Shown: positions 51,802 to 61,621 of the stretch, in pieces
Layout: each line of letters starts with the position of its first letter
Position numbering within the stretch: the stretch's first letter is position 1
DNA from: Deltaproteobacteria bacterium
GTDB lineage: Bacteria > Myxococcota_A > Polyangia > Polyangiales > Polyangiaceae
Reading direction: 5' to 3'
Assembly (NCBI GenBank): GCA_016218915.1
Contig: JACRCQ010000057.1
Coordinates: 1-64,000, forward strand
DNA length: 64,000 bases
Made by a program: the position numbers and the translations under genes
Notes under the pieces: model-generated
What the model was told of the DNA's origin: nothing
Database searches by the model: none
Seen by the model: the letters and a program-made list of their open reading frames with translations, nothing else

Positions 51802-54483
51802 CTATGCGGCGCGGGTTCCCGTATCAGCCAGAACAACGGCCTGTGACGCGGTCAGACGCAGTCGTCCGCGCGATGACTCGATCAGCCCTTCGAGTTCTGA
51901 TGTGGCAACCGTCGTCCCCGAAAGGGCCTTCTTGAACGGCCGCAGCATCCGATACCGGAAGTCTCTCGCGTCGGGCGCGGTGGGGCGCTTGCGTAGGCCT
52001 CCGAGCTTGAACATCCCATCCGCGAGCTCAACCATAGTCACCGCTTCCCCTGGCCGCGATGCCAGCACCGCCAGCGCAAGCAGCGGCTGCCGCTGCAGGT
52101 TGTTCGGTGGCCGCGTCGGGATCTCGTGCCCGCGGTAGGTCACGCGATTCGCCTTGAGGTCGACCACGAGCACCGGCTGATCGGGGGGCGGCTCCGCCGC
52201 CACGAGCACGGTGGGCTCAGGGACCGTCGGGTATGGCGCCGCCTTCTTGAGGCCGGGCTTCCCCTCCGTCACGCGCGCCCAGAGGCGATCGGACACGCCG
52301 CGGTGGTTCACAGCCTTGCGCACTGCGTCTTCCCCTGCCGAGATGATCGCCGGCTCGTCGATGAGCCCAGCGTTGGCCAGCCGGCGCAGCATCACGCGCC
52401 CCATCCCTCGCACCCGGAGCTTGGCGAGGGCCACCACGTCCGCGCGCGAGCCGAAGAGCAGCCGGTCGGAGAGCGCGTCGAGCTCGGCCTTGCGCTCGTC
52501 GGCCCAGCCGCAGGCTGTCGCCACCGCGCCGAGCGCCTCGACGATCCACGAGAACTCCTCCCCCATGCGGCGAATCGCGCCGGCCCAGACCTGGTACCGC
52601 TCCTCGATGTCGCGCGTGACGACCTCGTCGATCCAGTCGCACAGCAGCAGGGCCTTCTTGAAGGCCTTCACGTCCTCGTACTCGGGGGCCCACTGCGACT
52701 GCGCGTGCTTCGCGAAGGCGGGGCGCTCGATCGCGCCAGCGCCTTGAGCCCTGCGCAGCAGCTCGCCCCTGTAGTCCACGCGGTTGAACTCGCCCGTGTG
52801 CAGCGTGATGTGCACATCCTCGCCCGCTTTCGTGAGCGCCGCGACCGCCAGCACCTCGAGGTCGGTGAACGCCACGAGCCGCGCCTCAGACGCCCAGCGA
52901 GCCAGGGCCACGGCCGTGGCGACGCCGATGCCCTTGCTCGCGCACGCGCGCCCCAGGCGCGTGATCGTGAGCTCGTCGCCGGCGCGCGCAGCCATGCCGC
53001 CTTGCACGCAGCGTTCGATCGCGCCGTCGAGCTGCGCCACGAGTTCGTCCTCGCCGAGCTTCTGGCGCCAGTAAGTCGCGCCCGTGAAGCTGGACATCAG
53101 GAGCTCCCGCAGCTCAGCCACTCGCGTACCCATGCCCGACGCGAGCAGGTCCACGACAAGGTCTTCCATCGGGGCGTCCTTGAGGGTCGGGACGATCTCC
53201 TCGAAGTCCCCCTCGGCGTAGTGCCGGAGCCACACGTCGGCCTGAAACGGCGAATGGGTGACGAGGATGGATCGGCCGAACTCCTTCGCGAACCCCAGCC
53301 GACCGGCGCGCCCCGACATGTTCTCGTACTCCGATCGGCTGATGTCCTTGCGGCCCCAGCGGTGATAGCGCTCGAAGTAGTGCCACTTCTGCCCTTCCAG
53401 CACGACGTTCCTCACCGGAAGGTTCATTCCCATAGCCAGCGTCGAGGTCGAGAACAGCGCCCGGATTGCCCCTGACCGGAAGTGCCGTTCCACCAGCGAG
53501 CGCTCCTCCGGCGAAAGGTCGGCGTTGTGGAACGCGACCGCGCTGCCCAGCGTGAATCGCAGCGCCTCGCGCGCGTGCGTCTCCTCCTGCTCCTTGACCT
53601 CCTCGAGCGCATCGGCCGCCGCCGGCAGGCTCACCCGGTCGGCAAGGACCTTCGCGCAAGTCACGGTCGAGGACCGATCTGCGACGAACACGAGGACCTG
53701 CTCGCCGCGGCGCACGATGTCCTCGGCGGCGCCGAGAACCAGCTCCTGCGGGATGTTGCCGTCCGTGTCCGTGAACGGCTCGGTTCCCTGTTTGCCGGAG
53801 TTATGCTCCCGGTAGGTGAACGAGCCCTTGCACGCTACGCCCTTGCGCAACTCGACCGGCCGTTGCGTGTCGACCAGCAGCTTCGCGCCGAGCCAGTCGG
53901 CCAGCAGCTGTGCCTTGCCCAGCACCGCCGAGAGCCCCACGATGCGCGGCTTCGACCGCGACAGCTTGAGCTTGGTCAGGAGCAGCTCCAGAGCCGGCCC
54001 CCTGTTCTCGTCGGTGATGAGCTGCAGCTCGTCGACCACGACCAGGCCGACACTTTCGAGCATCTGCGGGCGGTTGACGAGCAGCGCTCCGAGCTTCTCG
54101 AACACGACCACGGCGATTTGAAAGCGCCCCGCGGCGACGGCATCGTCGAACTCGCGGCGGTCACGCGAGGACACGACCACATCGATGCCCGCGCCCACGT
54201 AGCGGGCGCGGAGCTCTTCGTACTTCTCCTCGGCCAGAGCCTTTTGCGGGACGAGGTAGAACACCTTGGTGTTGCTCCTCGCGGCCCTGACCGCCGCCAT
54301 CTCGCCGACAAACGTCTTGCCCGACGACGTGGGCGAGAAGACGATGAGGTTGGCGTCGCCGAACAGCCCGAACTCCTTGACCGCCCGTTCCTGCACGGGC
54401 AGCAGATTCACGCCCACGCTCTCGCGCCAGATGGCGAGGATGTCCTGCGGAACGTTGTAGGCTTCGAGAGTATCGACGCGCAT
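51802..54483 (-). CDS. Hel308/Ski2-like helicase with C-terminal winged helix
   Basis: 893 residues. Walker A SPTSSGKT (50-57), DELQ box VVVDELQLI, AVLGKAQLLADWLGAK and NMSGRAGRLGF place it with Hel308/Ski2-like SF2 helicases, followed by winged-helix and ratchet-like helical regions. The last 120 residues add an OmpR-type winged-helix domain (RVTYRGHEIP, then LASRPGEAVTMVELAD), an unusual extension. It lies 11 bases after recA, so the two are probably co-transcribed for recombination. Confidence 0.7.
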   Translation of the reverse strand: MRVDTLEAYNVPQDILAIWRESVGVNLLPVQERAVKEFGLFGDANLIVFSPTSSGKTFVGEMAAVRAARSNTKVFYLVPQKALAEEKYEELRARYVGAGIDVVVSSRDRREFDDAVAAGRFQIAVVVFEKLGALLVNRPQMLESVGLVVVDELQLITDENRGPALELLLTKLKLSRSKPRIVGLSAVLGKAQLLADWLGAKLLVDTQRPVELRKGVACKGSFTYREHNSGKQGTEPFTDTDGNIPQELVLGAAEDIVRRGEQVLVFVADRSSTVTCAKVLADRVSLPAAADALEEVKEQEETHAREALRFTLGSAVAFHNADLSPEERSLVERHFRSGAIRALFSTSTLAMGMNLPVRNVVLEGQKWHYFERYHRWGRKDISRSEYENMSGRAGRLGFAKEFGRSILVTHSPFQADVWLRHYAEGDFEEIVPTLKDAPMEDLVVDLLASGMGTRVAELRELLMSSFTGATYWRQKLGEDELVAQLDGAIERCVQGGMAARAGDELTITRLGRACASKGIGVATAVALARWASEARLVAFTDLEVLAVAALTKAGEDVHITLHTGEFNRVDYRGELLRRAQGAGAIERPAFAKHAQSQWAPEYEDVKAFKKALLLCDWIDEVVTRDIEERYQVWAGAIRRMGEEFSWIVEALGAVATACGWADERKAELDALSDRLLFGSRADVVALAKLRVRGMGRVMLRRLANAGLIDEPAIISAGEDAVRKAVNHRGVSDRLWARVTEGKPGLKKAAPYPTVPEPTVLVAAEPPPDQPVLVVDLKANRVTYRGHEIPTRPPNNLQRQPLLALAVLASRPGEAVTMVELADGMFKLGGLRKRPTAPDARDFRYRMLRPFKKALSGTTVATSELEGLIESSRGRLRLTASQAVVLADTGTRAA

Positions 54484-54494
54484 TGGTCATCTCC

Positions 54495-55601
<1,107 letters not shown>

Positions 55602-55657
55602 CGTCGTTCTCCTTTGGTGGGAGGCTCCAGTGCCTCACACGAACCAGTATGGGGCCT

Positions 55658-55682
55658 ACCTCTGACGAAACTGGTCAGAGGT
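55658..55682. promoter_or_regulatory. Perfect 9-bp inverted repeat upstream of recA
   Basis: ACCTCTGAC, 7 bases, GTCAGAGGT. The left arm continues as TCTGACGAAAC (55661-55671), which is repeated inverted at 55789-55799 as GTTTCGTCAGA, with an imperfect third copy (TGACAGAAAC) at 55810. It is probably an operator set for recA and the WYL gene. Confidence 0.55.
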
Positions 55683-55690
55683 GAATCTCC

Positions 55691-55711
55691 ATGGAAACGT
55701 GATGGTTCCAT
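55691..55711. promoter_or_regulatory. ATGGAA-N9-TTCCAT palindrome
   Basis: A 6-bp inverted repeat with a 9-base spacer in the recA/WYL gap, next to the larger inverted repeat. It could be a second operator; the arms are short enough that chance is possible. Confidence 0.3.
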
Positions 55712-55822
55712 CCGAGGGGATGCCGGGCCGTGCGCCGTCCACAAATCAGCATGGACGAGGCCACTTCCGGCGTGCTTCACTATGTCCTGTTTCGTCAGAC
55801 TGCATGCCTTGACAGAAACGAC

Positions 55823-56821
55823 ATGGCTGAAAGCGACCACTACCGATACGCCCCCGCTTCGCGGCTCCACGAGATCAAGACCCTGCTCGCGTCGTCAGGC
55901 GGCATGACCATCTACGAAATCGCGGAGCGCTTCGGCGTGAGCGTGCGCACGGCGATCCGCTACTTGCGCGCGCTCGCGAACGCTGGCGAGCCCCTCGAGG
56001 AGACCCTCGACGGCAAGCGCAAGGTCTGGCGGATGCACCCGGCCGCCCGCCGGGAGACGATCGCGCTCAGCACCACGCAGATGGTCTCGCTGTTCCTCTC
56101 GCGCCGAGTGTTCGACTTCCTCGCCGGCACCGGCTTCAAGGAAGACCTCGACGACGTCTTCAGGAAGCTCGAGATCACGCTTCGCAAGCGCGACTACGAC
56201 ACGCGCAACCTCGATCGGAAGATCTTCGATGTGAACGAGGCGCCGCACATCTACGCCGACCGCCTCGAGCACGTCGACGACATCGTGACCGCCCTTCTAC
56301 GCGAGGAGCGCCTGCGCGTCGTCCACGGCTCGGTTGCCCAGTACCAGAAGCAGTTCGTGCTCGAGCCGTACACGCTCGTCGTCTACAAGAAGGGCCTGTA
56401 CCTCGCGGGCTACAGCCACCACCACAAGAGCGTGCGCACGTTCTCGCTCGACGGCTTCCGCGAGATCGAGCGGCTCAAGAAGGATCACTTCGAGTACCCG
56501 AAGGATTTCCAGCCCTCGCAGCTCGTCGAGGGGAGCTTCGGGCTGTTCGGCGGGCCGCGCACGCACGTGCGGCTGCTCTTCGAAGCCAAGGTCGGGCGGT
56601 TCGTCCGGCGCCGGCTGTGGCACCCCACGCAGAAAATCACGAAGACCGACCGCGGCGTCGAGCTGACGATGGAGGTCGCGGGCACGACCGAGCTCAAGAC
56701 GTGGATCCTCGGCTGGGGCGACCAGGTCGAGGTGCTCGAGCCCGAGAGCTTGCGCGAGGAGATCGCGGCGGAGGTGGGAAGGATCGCCTGTCGTTACGAA
56801 CAGCTTCGCCGAAACCCGTAG
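55823..56821 (+). CDS. WYL-domain transcriptional regulator
   Basis: 332 residues from the ATG at 55823; an upstream in-frame start is less likely. N-terminal winged HTH (MTIYEIAERFGVSVRTAIRY), central WYL domain (KQFVLEPYTLVVYKKGLYLA, with the FSLDGFREIERL strand), and a WCX-like C-terminal domain. WYL proteins sense ligands, often nucleic-acid fragments, and some control DNA-damage responses (PafBC type). It is divergent from recA with shared inverted repeats, suggesting that it controls recA and itself. No Shine-Dalgarno site is seen before the ATG. Confidence 0.8.
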   Translation: MAESDHYRYAPASRLHEIKTLLASSGGMTIYEIAERFGVSVRTAIRYLRALANAGEPLEETLDGKRKVWRMHPAARRETIALSTTQMVSLFLSRRVFDFLAGTGFKEDLDDVFRKLEITLRKRDYDTRNLDRKIFDVNEAPHIYADRLEHVDDIVTALLREERLRVVHGSVAQYQKQFVLEPYTLVVYKKGLYLAGYSHHHKSVRTFSLDGFREIERLKKDHFEYPKDFQPSQLVEGSFGLFGGPRTHVRLLFEAKVGRFVRRRLWHPTQKITKTDRGVELTMEVAGTTELKTWILGWGDQVEVLEPESLREEIAAEVGRIACRYEQLRRNP

Positions 56822-56855
56822 CAGCGGTCCCGCAGCACGGCTGAAGCCTCGATCT

Positions 56856-56871
56856 TCGCTGGCGTCAGCGA
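56856..56871 (+). terminator. Short hairpin after WYL gene
   Basis: TCGCTG, 4-base loop, CAGCGA, 34 bases past the WYL stop and 15 bases before the next start. Weak terminator candidate. Confidence 0.3.
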
Positions 56872-56886
56872 TAGGCTGCGATCGTC

Positions 56887-59800
56887 ATGCAACACCGCGA
56901 GCCATCCTTCGCAGACCCCACCAATCCGAACATCCGAAAGCAACGGATGGAGGCGCTGCTGTCCAGTTGGAGGCGGTATCCGAACTGGCTCCAGGTGGAC
57001 GGCCCTGTTTACCGACGGGGCGCCGAGGACGAAACAGGGCTGACAGCAGAGGACACGAAGGTTTGGCGGGATGTGCTTCGCACGGCTGAACCGGTCCCTC
57101 CGCGCACTCTCCTCCAGGGCCTTCGAAGCCATGCTGAGCTGGCGGGAGTCTCCGTCGACGACCTCGTCCGCGACCGGGCCGTCATGATCGTTGGTGATCG
57201 AGTCGCCTGCAGATGGAGGAAGTCCCAGGGCGGTGCAGTCTCCACGCTCGAAGGACATCAATGGACGCTGCGTGTGCGGGCGGCTGACTACGACGCCGCG
57301 AGACTCGAGGCGGTGCTTCGGAGGCGCTTTGGAGAGGTCGAGTTGCGCGGGGAGATTTACGTTGCGAGGATTCCTCTCCACGGCTCACTCGATGCGGTGA
57401 CATTGCTCCTCGAGTGTTGCTTGGAAGAACCCGACTTGGCATATCGCGCTTGGCGCGTTTCCCGCGCTCTCGAGATTGGAGATGCGTTCCTCTCCCAGCT
57501 CACCGCCTCCGTTCGAAGATCTCTCGCTGCATCTCTCGCGAACGAGCTGAGTTCGGCCCTCGCTTCGTTGAGCGCGCAGGTTGACCTTCAATTGGAATGG
57601 TTCGCGGAGGGCATCGAAGGAAGCTCCGCGGTCGAGCACAGATCAGGATTGCCGCCATCCCGCCTTACGGCACTGCTTGAAGCGGAGTTCTGTCTCCAGC
57701 ACTCCCATCAGGAGATCGCTGACCAGTACTATGAAGACCTCGCCTGGGCATTCGCCCTTGTTGGCGAGTGCCTCCAGATCGGTGAACTGCTCAAGCAACT
57801 GCCGCCGGGACGCACCTTCGAGGCGCTCGTCGATGCTATTGCCCATTCTCGACCCGAAATGGTCGCCACGTACGTGTGGCATCCCGCATTCCACGCTGAA
57901 GGGGCGTTCGCCCTGCTCCAGCTGAGCCAGCAGATTCAATATGCGCCGAGCAATACGCTTGAACTTCATCCTGAGTGGCTCGAGGTCCAACGTCTTGGTC
58001 GCGCCCAGATTCTGTTGGGTGATCGACTTCTTGACCCGGCGAGCGCATTAGCCCTTGGAGTGCGGGATGAGGGTCAGTCTCTGGTCCGGACACACGTCGA
58101 CGCGTATTCGGATCCCTTCCGACCGCAGGCTCTGGATTCGCAGACCATTGCCGAACTGTGGCGGCAGGCCCTCTCTCTGCCGGATCGCAAGAAGGACACG
58201 GTGGACGCGCTGGAGTGCTTCCTAGCCGGCGACAGGAAGCTATCCGACGCGGCGATGGCCTTCGGTCTCCGGATCGTCGGTGTGCTCCGCGAAATTGACA
58301 GCGCCGAAGCAGCACGAGCAGCGCGCGCGATCGTGAGCGGCTACGTCTCCTCCTTGATGCTCCAGCCGAGCGTCTTCAGCTTGCCGGATCTGCTGCCCGC
58401 AATCGGACCTCCGCTCGATGAGATAAGGGCGACGCTCGCGTCTTCCGACCCGACTACCTACGCCAAATGGTTACGGCCATTTGACCTTACGGATTACTTG
58501 CAGCGAGCACGTTCGCAGGAACCACCGGACAGGATCGACTCTCGGACGGTCACGCCCTTCTACGATGTGCCCCGCGCCATTCGCTCCCATACGCATATGC
58601 TCATTGCCCAGGCTCTCACCACAGAGAATTTCGAGCTCGCGCTTGACGCAGCACTTGAGTGTGTCGCCGCCGATGTTCGCGCGGACATTGTCCTGCACGC
58701 ATTCTCTTGGAGTGATCTCGCCCAAACGACCGAGTATCGCCGTGTTGAGGGACTTACCCCGCTGTTCGTGGGTATCGGCATGCTGCTGAGTCGGTCCGAG
58801 AGAGGCTTGGAGCTGTTGAGCGGGCTGCTTGCCTGCGATCCAGAGGCGCACATTCTCGCGTACGTGCGTATTGGGGCACGTGATTCTGAACCGTTGACCC
58901 GGTTGCTGGACCCTGTCCTGCGCAATCGCCTAAACGCGGAATTGTCAGCCGCGCGCGGAATTGCACTCGGACACGCACTTGAACTTGCGAGCATTCTCCA
59001 TCAGGCGGAATTGCCCAGGGAAAGTGAGCGGTTCGCGCGTAAGACCATAGAGATCTGTTGCGGACTTGAGTCACACCACAGACAGAACTATCTGGACGCG
59101 GCCTACGCTATTCTCGCTGGCGCCCTTGCTCAGCAGGAAATGTGGGCTGAGCTCGTGGAACTCGACCCTCGAATTGACGGCCGAACACAGGCTTTGTTCG
59201 TGAGGAGCGTCAAGGCCGTGGCACTCATGGAGCTGGGAAAGCTCGATGATGCGAGGGTTGCTCTCTCCCATATCTTGGAGGAAGAACCACATCACCACGG
59301 AGCGCTGATAAACCTCACTGCATGTCTGGTTCGGGCTGAGGATTGGCTCGCTGCCATTGATGCCGCGGAGCGCGCAAAGGCGATCGTTGCCCCGCAGCAG
59401 TGGGACAACCTCCTTATCAACGAGGCGATCGCTCGCGACAAGGTCGGAGATCGGTTCACCGCGGATTCGTTGCTGAAGAAGATAAGTCCCCGCGCTAGAC
59501 GGCGCCCTGATATCCAGGAATTGCAGTCGAGGGTGGGTGCCAATCAGCATGGCAGGCCCTCTGCTCTCGTTGAGTTCGAGCCGCCAGCGACGGGGAGTGT
59601 GCCGAAGTCCGCAGTCGACGTCCCTGAGAGCGCGGCTCCCCGGCAGCAATCGGAGCCGATCGATGTTGCGATCATTACGGCGCTTGACGTTGAGTACAAC
59701 GCCGTTCGTGAACGACTCACTGAATGCCGCGCCGCCCCCAAGCACGAGCAAATTCCGGACATGTGGGGATGGACCCTCGGCACGATAGCCAAGACAGACG

Positions 59801-60540
59801 GTTCTGGCGCACATCGCGTTGTGCTGGCGATGGCCGGCAGGTCAGGCAATCTGCAGTCTTTCATGGTCACATTGCGCACCGTCAACCGCTGGCAGCCGCG
59901 CTACGTAGTGTTCTCCGGAATCGCCGGAGGACTCGATCGAGAGGGGCTCGCTCAGGGTGACGTTGTCCTGTCGGAATCAGTCTGGTTCTACGATTATGGG
60001 AAGATCGACAATGGAAGGTACGTACCTCGGCATCGCGATCTGTTTGCGGTGGACGCGTCGCTGTTCAATTCGGCGGTGAGCTTCCACGGTTCTTGCCCCG
60101 CGCTTGCAGCTCCCAGCGTCGTCCCTCCTCGTCCGGACCATACTCCGAAGCTGGTCAAAGGGCTCATCGGCTCGGGCGACAAGGTCATCGACGACCTGAG
60201 TCAGGACTTCGCGAAATCCATTGTTGGAGCGCGCCCCGATCTCCAAGCCGTTGAGATGGAGGCCGCTGGCGCATGCGCAGCCATCCAGTATCTCCGGGAT
60301 GAAGGGCGAAACGTGGGTTTCATCATGGTTCGCGGCATTTCCGACATGCCGAAAGCTTTGCCGAGCTCGGTCGTGATTGCGTCAGGGGAAGCACCTCTTT
60401 CGCAGACACAGCAGCGGGACAACTGGAAGCCGTACGCGTCGGCTATCGCTGCTAGGTTCGTGGTGGACTGGATTGCCTCGGACCGATGGCCCCTCGCCCC
60501 CCGCTCCGCTTCCCAGGGGAACGGTGCGGCGCGGGACTGA
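56887..60540 (+). CDS. TPR protein with C-terminal nucleosidase-like domain, probable defence effector
   Basis: 1217 residues. From about 923 to 1195 the chain is a PNP/MTA-SAH nucleosidase-type phosphorylase: DVAIITALDVEYNAV, YVVFSGIAGGLDREG, GSGDKVI, EMEAAG with Glu1123/Glu1125, and GISDMP with Asp1153. The N-terminal 900 residues are helical, with TPR-like repeats at about 770-860 (MELGKLDDARVALSHILEEE). No Walker A is seen, so it is not a STAND NTPase. Nucleosidase effectors on repeat sensors are known in antiphage systems. It is a plus-strand gene in a less GC-biased stretch after the WYL gene. Substrate unknown. Confidence 0.7.
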   Translation: MQHREPSFADPTNPNIRKQRMEALLSSWRRYPNWLQVDGPVYRRGAEDETGLTAEDTKVWRDVLRTAEPVPPRTLLQGLRSHAELAGVSVDDLVRDRAVMIVGDRVACRWRKSQGGAVSTLEGHQWTLRVRAADYDAARLEAVLRRRFGEVELRGEIYVARIPLHGSLDAVTLLLECCLEEPDLAYRAWRVSRALEIGDAFLSQLTASVRRSLAASLANELSSALASLSAQVDLQLEWFAEGIEGSSAVEHRSGLPPSRLTALLEAEFCLQHSHQEIADQYYEDLAWAFALVGECLQIGELLKQLPPGRTFEALVDAIAHSRPEMVATYVWHPAFHAEGAFALLQLSQQIQYAPSNTLELHPEWLEVQRLGRAQILLGDRLLDPASALALGVRDEGQSLVRTHVDAYSDPFRPQALDSQTIAELWRQALSLPDRKKDTVDALECFLAGDRKLSDAAMAFGLRIVGVLREIDSAEAARAARAIVSGYVSSLMLQPSVFSLPDLLPAIGPPLDEIRATLASSDPTTYAKWLRPFDLTDYLQRARSQEPPDRIDSRTVTPFYDVPRAIRSHTHMLIAQALTTENFELALDAALECVAADVRADIVLHAFSWSDLAQTTEYRRVEGLTPLFVGIGMLLSRSERGLELLSGLLACDPEAHILAYVRIGARDSEPLTRLLDPVLRNRLNAELSAARGIALGHALELASILHQAELPRESERFARKTIEICCGLESHHRQNYLDAAYAILAGALAQQEMWAELVELDPRIDGRTQALFVRSVKAVALMELGKLDDARVALSHILEEEPHHHGALINLTACLVRAEDWLAAIDAAERAKAIVAPQQWDNLLINEAIARDKVGDRFTADSLLKKISPRARRRPDIQELQSRVGANQHGRPSALVEFEPPATGSVPKSAVDVPESAAPRQQSEPIDVAIITALDVEYNAVRERLTECRAAPKHEQIPDMWGWTLGTIAKTDGSGAHRVVLAMAGRSGNLQSFMVTLRTVNRWQPRYVVFSGIAGGLDREGLAQGDVVLSESVWFYDYGKIDNGRYVPRHRDLFAVDASLFNSAVSFHGSCPALAAPSVVPPRPDHTPKLVKGLIGSGDKVIDDLSQDFAKSIVGARPDLQAVEMEAAGACAAIQYLRDEGRNVGFIMVRGISDMPKALPSSVVIASGEAPLSQTQQRDNWKPYASAIAARFVVDWIASDRWPLAPRSASQGNGAARD

Positions 60541-60573
60541 GCGACGATTCCACCCAAAAATCGCTGCTGGACC

Positions 60574-60603
60574 TGTCCCATTCCGCCCTCCGGATCCGCG
60601 TCA
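60574..60603 (+). promoter_or_regulatory. ECF-like promoter, class 2, before recombinase cassette
   Basis: TGTCCC, 18 bases, GCGTCA on the plus strand, with the spacer beginning ATTCCGC as in the other class-2 copies. It ends 7 bases before the ATG at 60611, so the transcript could be nearly leaderless. Confidence 0.5.
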
Positions 60604-60610
60604 TCTAAGT

Positions 60611-60817
60611 ATGGCCCCCAATCCCGTCGCCGCGGCGCCCCCCACGGCCGCCGTGCGTGCAACCACCACGAACGCGGAACGCACTGACCTCCGCCGACGC
60701 CTGAACGAGGCCGCCGACGTCATCGCCGACGCCCTGCTGGACCTGATCCTTCAGGACCGACGGCGGCATCGGGTCGGAGGTACGAACCTCACGCGCGGAG
60801 CCGAAAAGAATGTCTGA
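60611..60817 (+). CDS. Small hypothetical protein at start of recombinase cassette
   Basis: 68 residues. It has an Ala/Pro-rich N-terminus and a helical second half (LRRRLNEAADVIADALLDLI), then a basic tail. No Shine-Dalgarno site; the ATG follows a class-2 promoter-like element directly. It overlaps the DUF2924 gene by 8 bases, so it belongs to the cassette. Confidence 0.5.
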   Translation: MAPNPVAAAPPTAAVRATTTNAERTDLRRRLNEAADVIADALLDLILQDRRRHRVGGTNLTRGAEKNV

Positions 60818-61442
60818 GCGCGCGGCTTCTCTCACCTTGTCTTCCGGCCCGTCAGAAGCCGTCATGTCGCTCCAGCCCAGCGAATCAGCGGGCGGAGACG
60901 GAGGCGAGATGGCGACGAATGTCCTTCAACGAGCGCGAACCGCGATGCACGAGCTCCCCAACGCGCCAGCGCAGATGGCAGCGCTCGATCGCATGAGCGT
61001 GGACGAGCTGGCCGAGAAGTTTCGCGAGCTCTACGGAGAGCCGACCCGGACCCGGAACAAGCCCTACTTGCGCAAGCGCTTGATGTGGCGCATCCAGGAG
61101 CTGTCCGAAGGTGGCCTGTCGCTCAGGGCGCGCGCAAAGATCGACGAGCTCGGAGACGAGTTCCCCGAGCGTTGGCGCATGCGGCAGGCGGCGTCATCGG
61201 GGCTCCCCGCGCCGTCGGTGGACTCGCGCCTGCCAGCTCCAGGCTGCACCATCGAGAAGACCCATGACGGAACGCTCCATCGCGTGACCGTGCTCGAGGA
61301 CGGCTTCGAGTACCAGGGCGAAGCCTTCCGATCCCTGTCTGCGATCGCGAAGCGCATCACGGGCACCAACTGGAACGGGTTCACGTTCTTCGGGCTCAAG
61401 GCGACGACGCGGGCCCCACAACCGGAAGGCGGCCACCCGTGA
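60810..61442 (+). CDS. DUF2924 family protein
   Basis: 210 residues; an ATG at 60909 is an alternative start. LDRMSVDELAEKFRELYGEP, then KPYLRKRLMWRI and the C-terminal FRSLSAIAKRITGTNWNG and FFGL are the DUF2924 signature. These proteins usually accompany DUF2924-type serine recombinases and are thought to assist recombination. It resembles two modules of the 266-residue protein at 253-1053. Confidence 0.8.
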   Translation: MSERAASLTLSSGPSEAVMSLQPSESAGGDGGEMATNVLQRARTAMHELPNAPAQMAALDRMSVDELAEKFRELYGEPTRTRNKPYLRKRLMWRIQELSEGGLSLRARAKIDELGDEFPERWRMRQAASSGLPAPSVDSRLPAPGCTIEKTHDGTLHRVTVLEDGFEYQGEAFRSLSAIAKRITGTNWNGFTFFGLKATTRAPQPEGGHP

Positions 61443-61621
61443 GCGGCGGCATCCCCTTCCATTCGACGCGCATGGGCCAGCGCTTCTACGAGTCGACGTT
61501 GCCGGAGCTGGTCCGCGAGCTGAAGCGCCTCAACCAGAACCTCGAACGGCTCCTCGAGGTCGCCAACACCGACGATCAGCCAGCGCCCGAGGCGGGCGAG
61601 AAGGGAGGGCCCCGTCCATGA
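61439..61621 (+). CDS. Small cassette protein between DUF2924 and recombinase
   Basis: 60 residues with a GTG start overlapping the previous stop (GTGA). QRFYESTLPELVRELKRLNQ then NLERLLEVANT is a short helical protein often found in this position. Its end overlaps the recombinase start by four bases. Confidence 0.6.
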   Translation: MSGGIPFHSTRMGQRFYESTLPELVRELKRLNQNLERLLEVANTDDQPAPEAGEKGGPRP

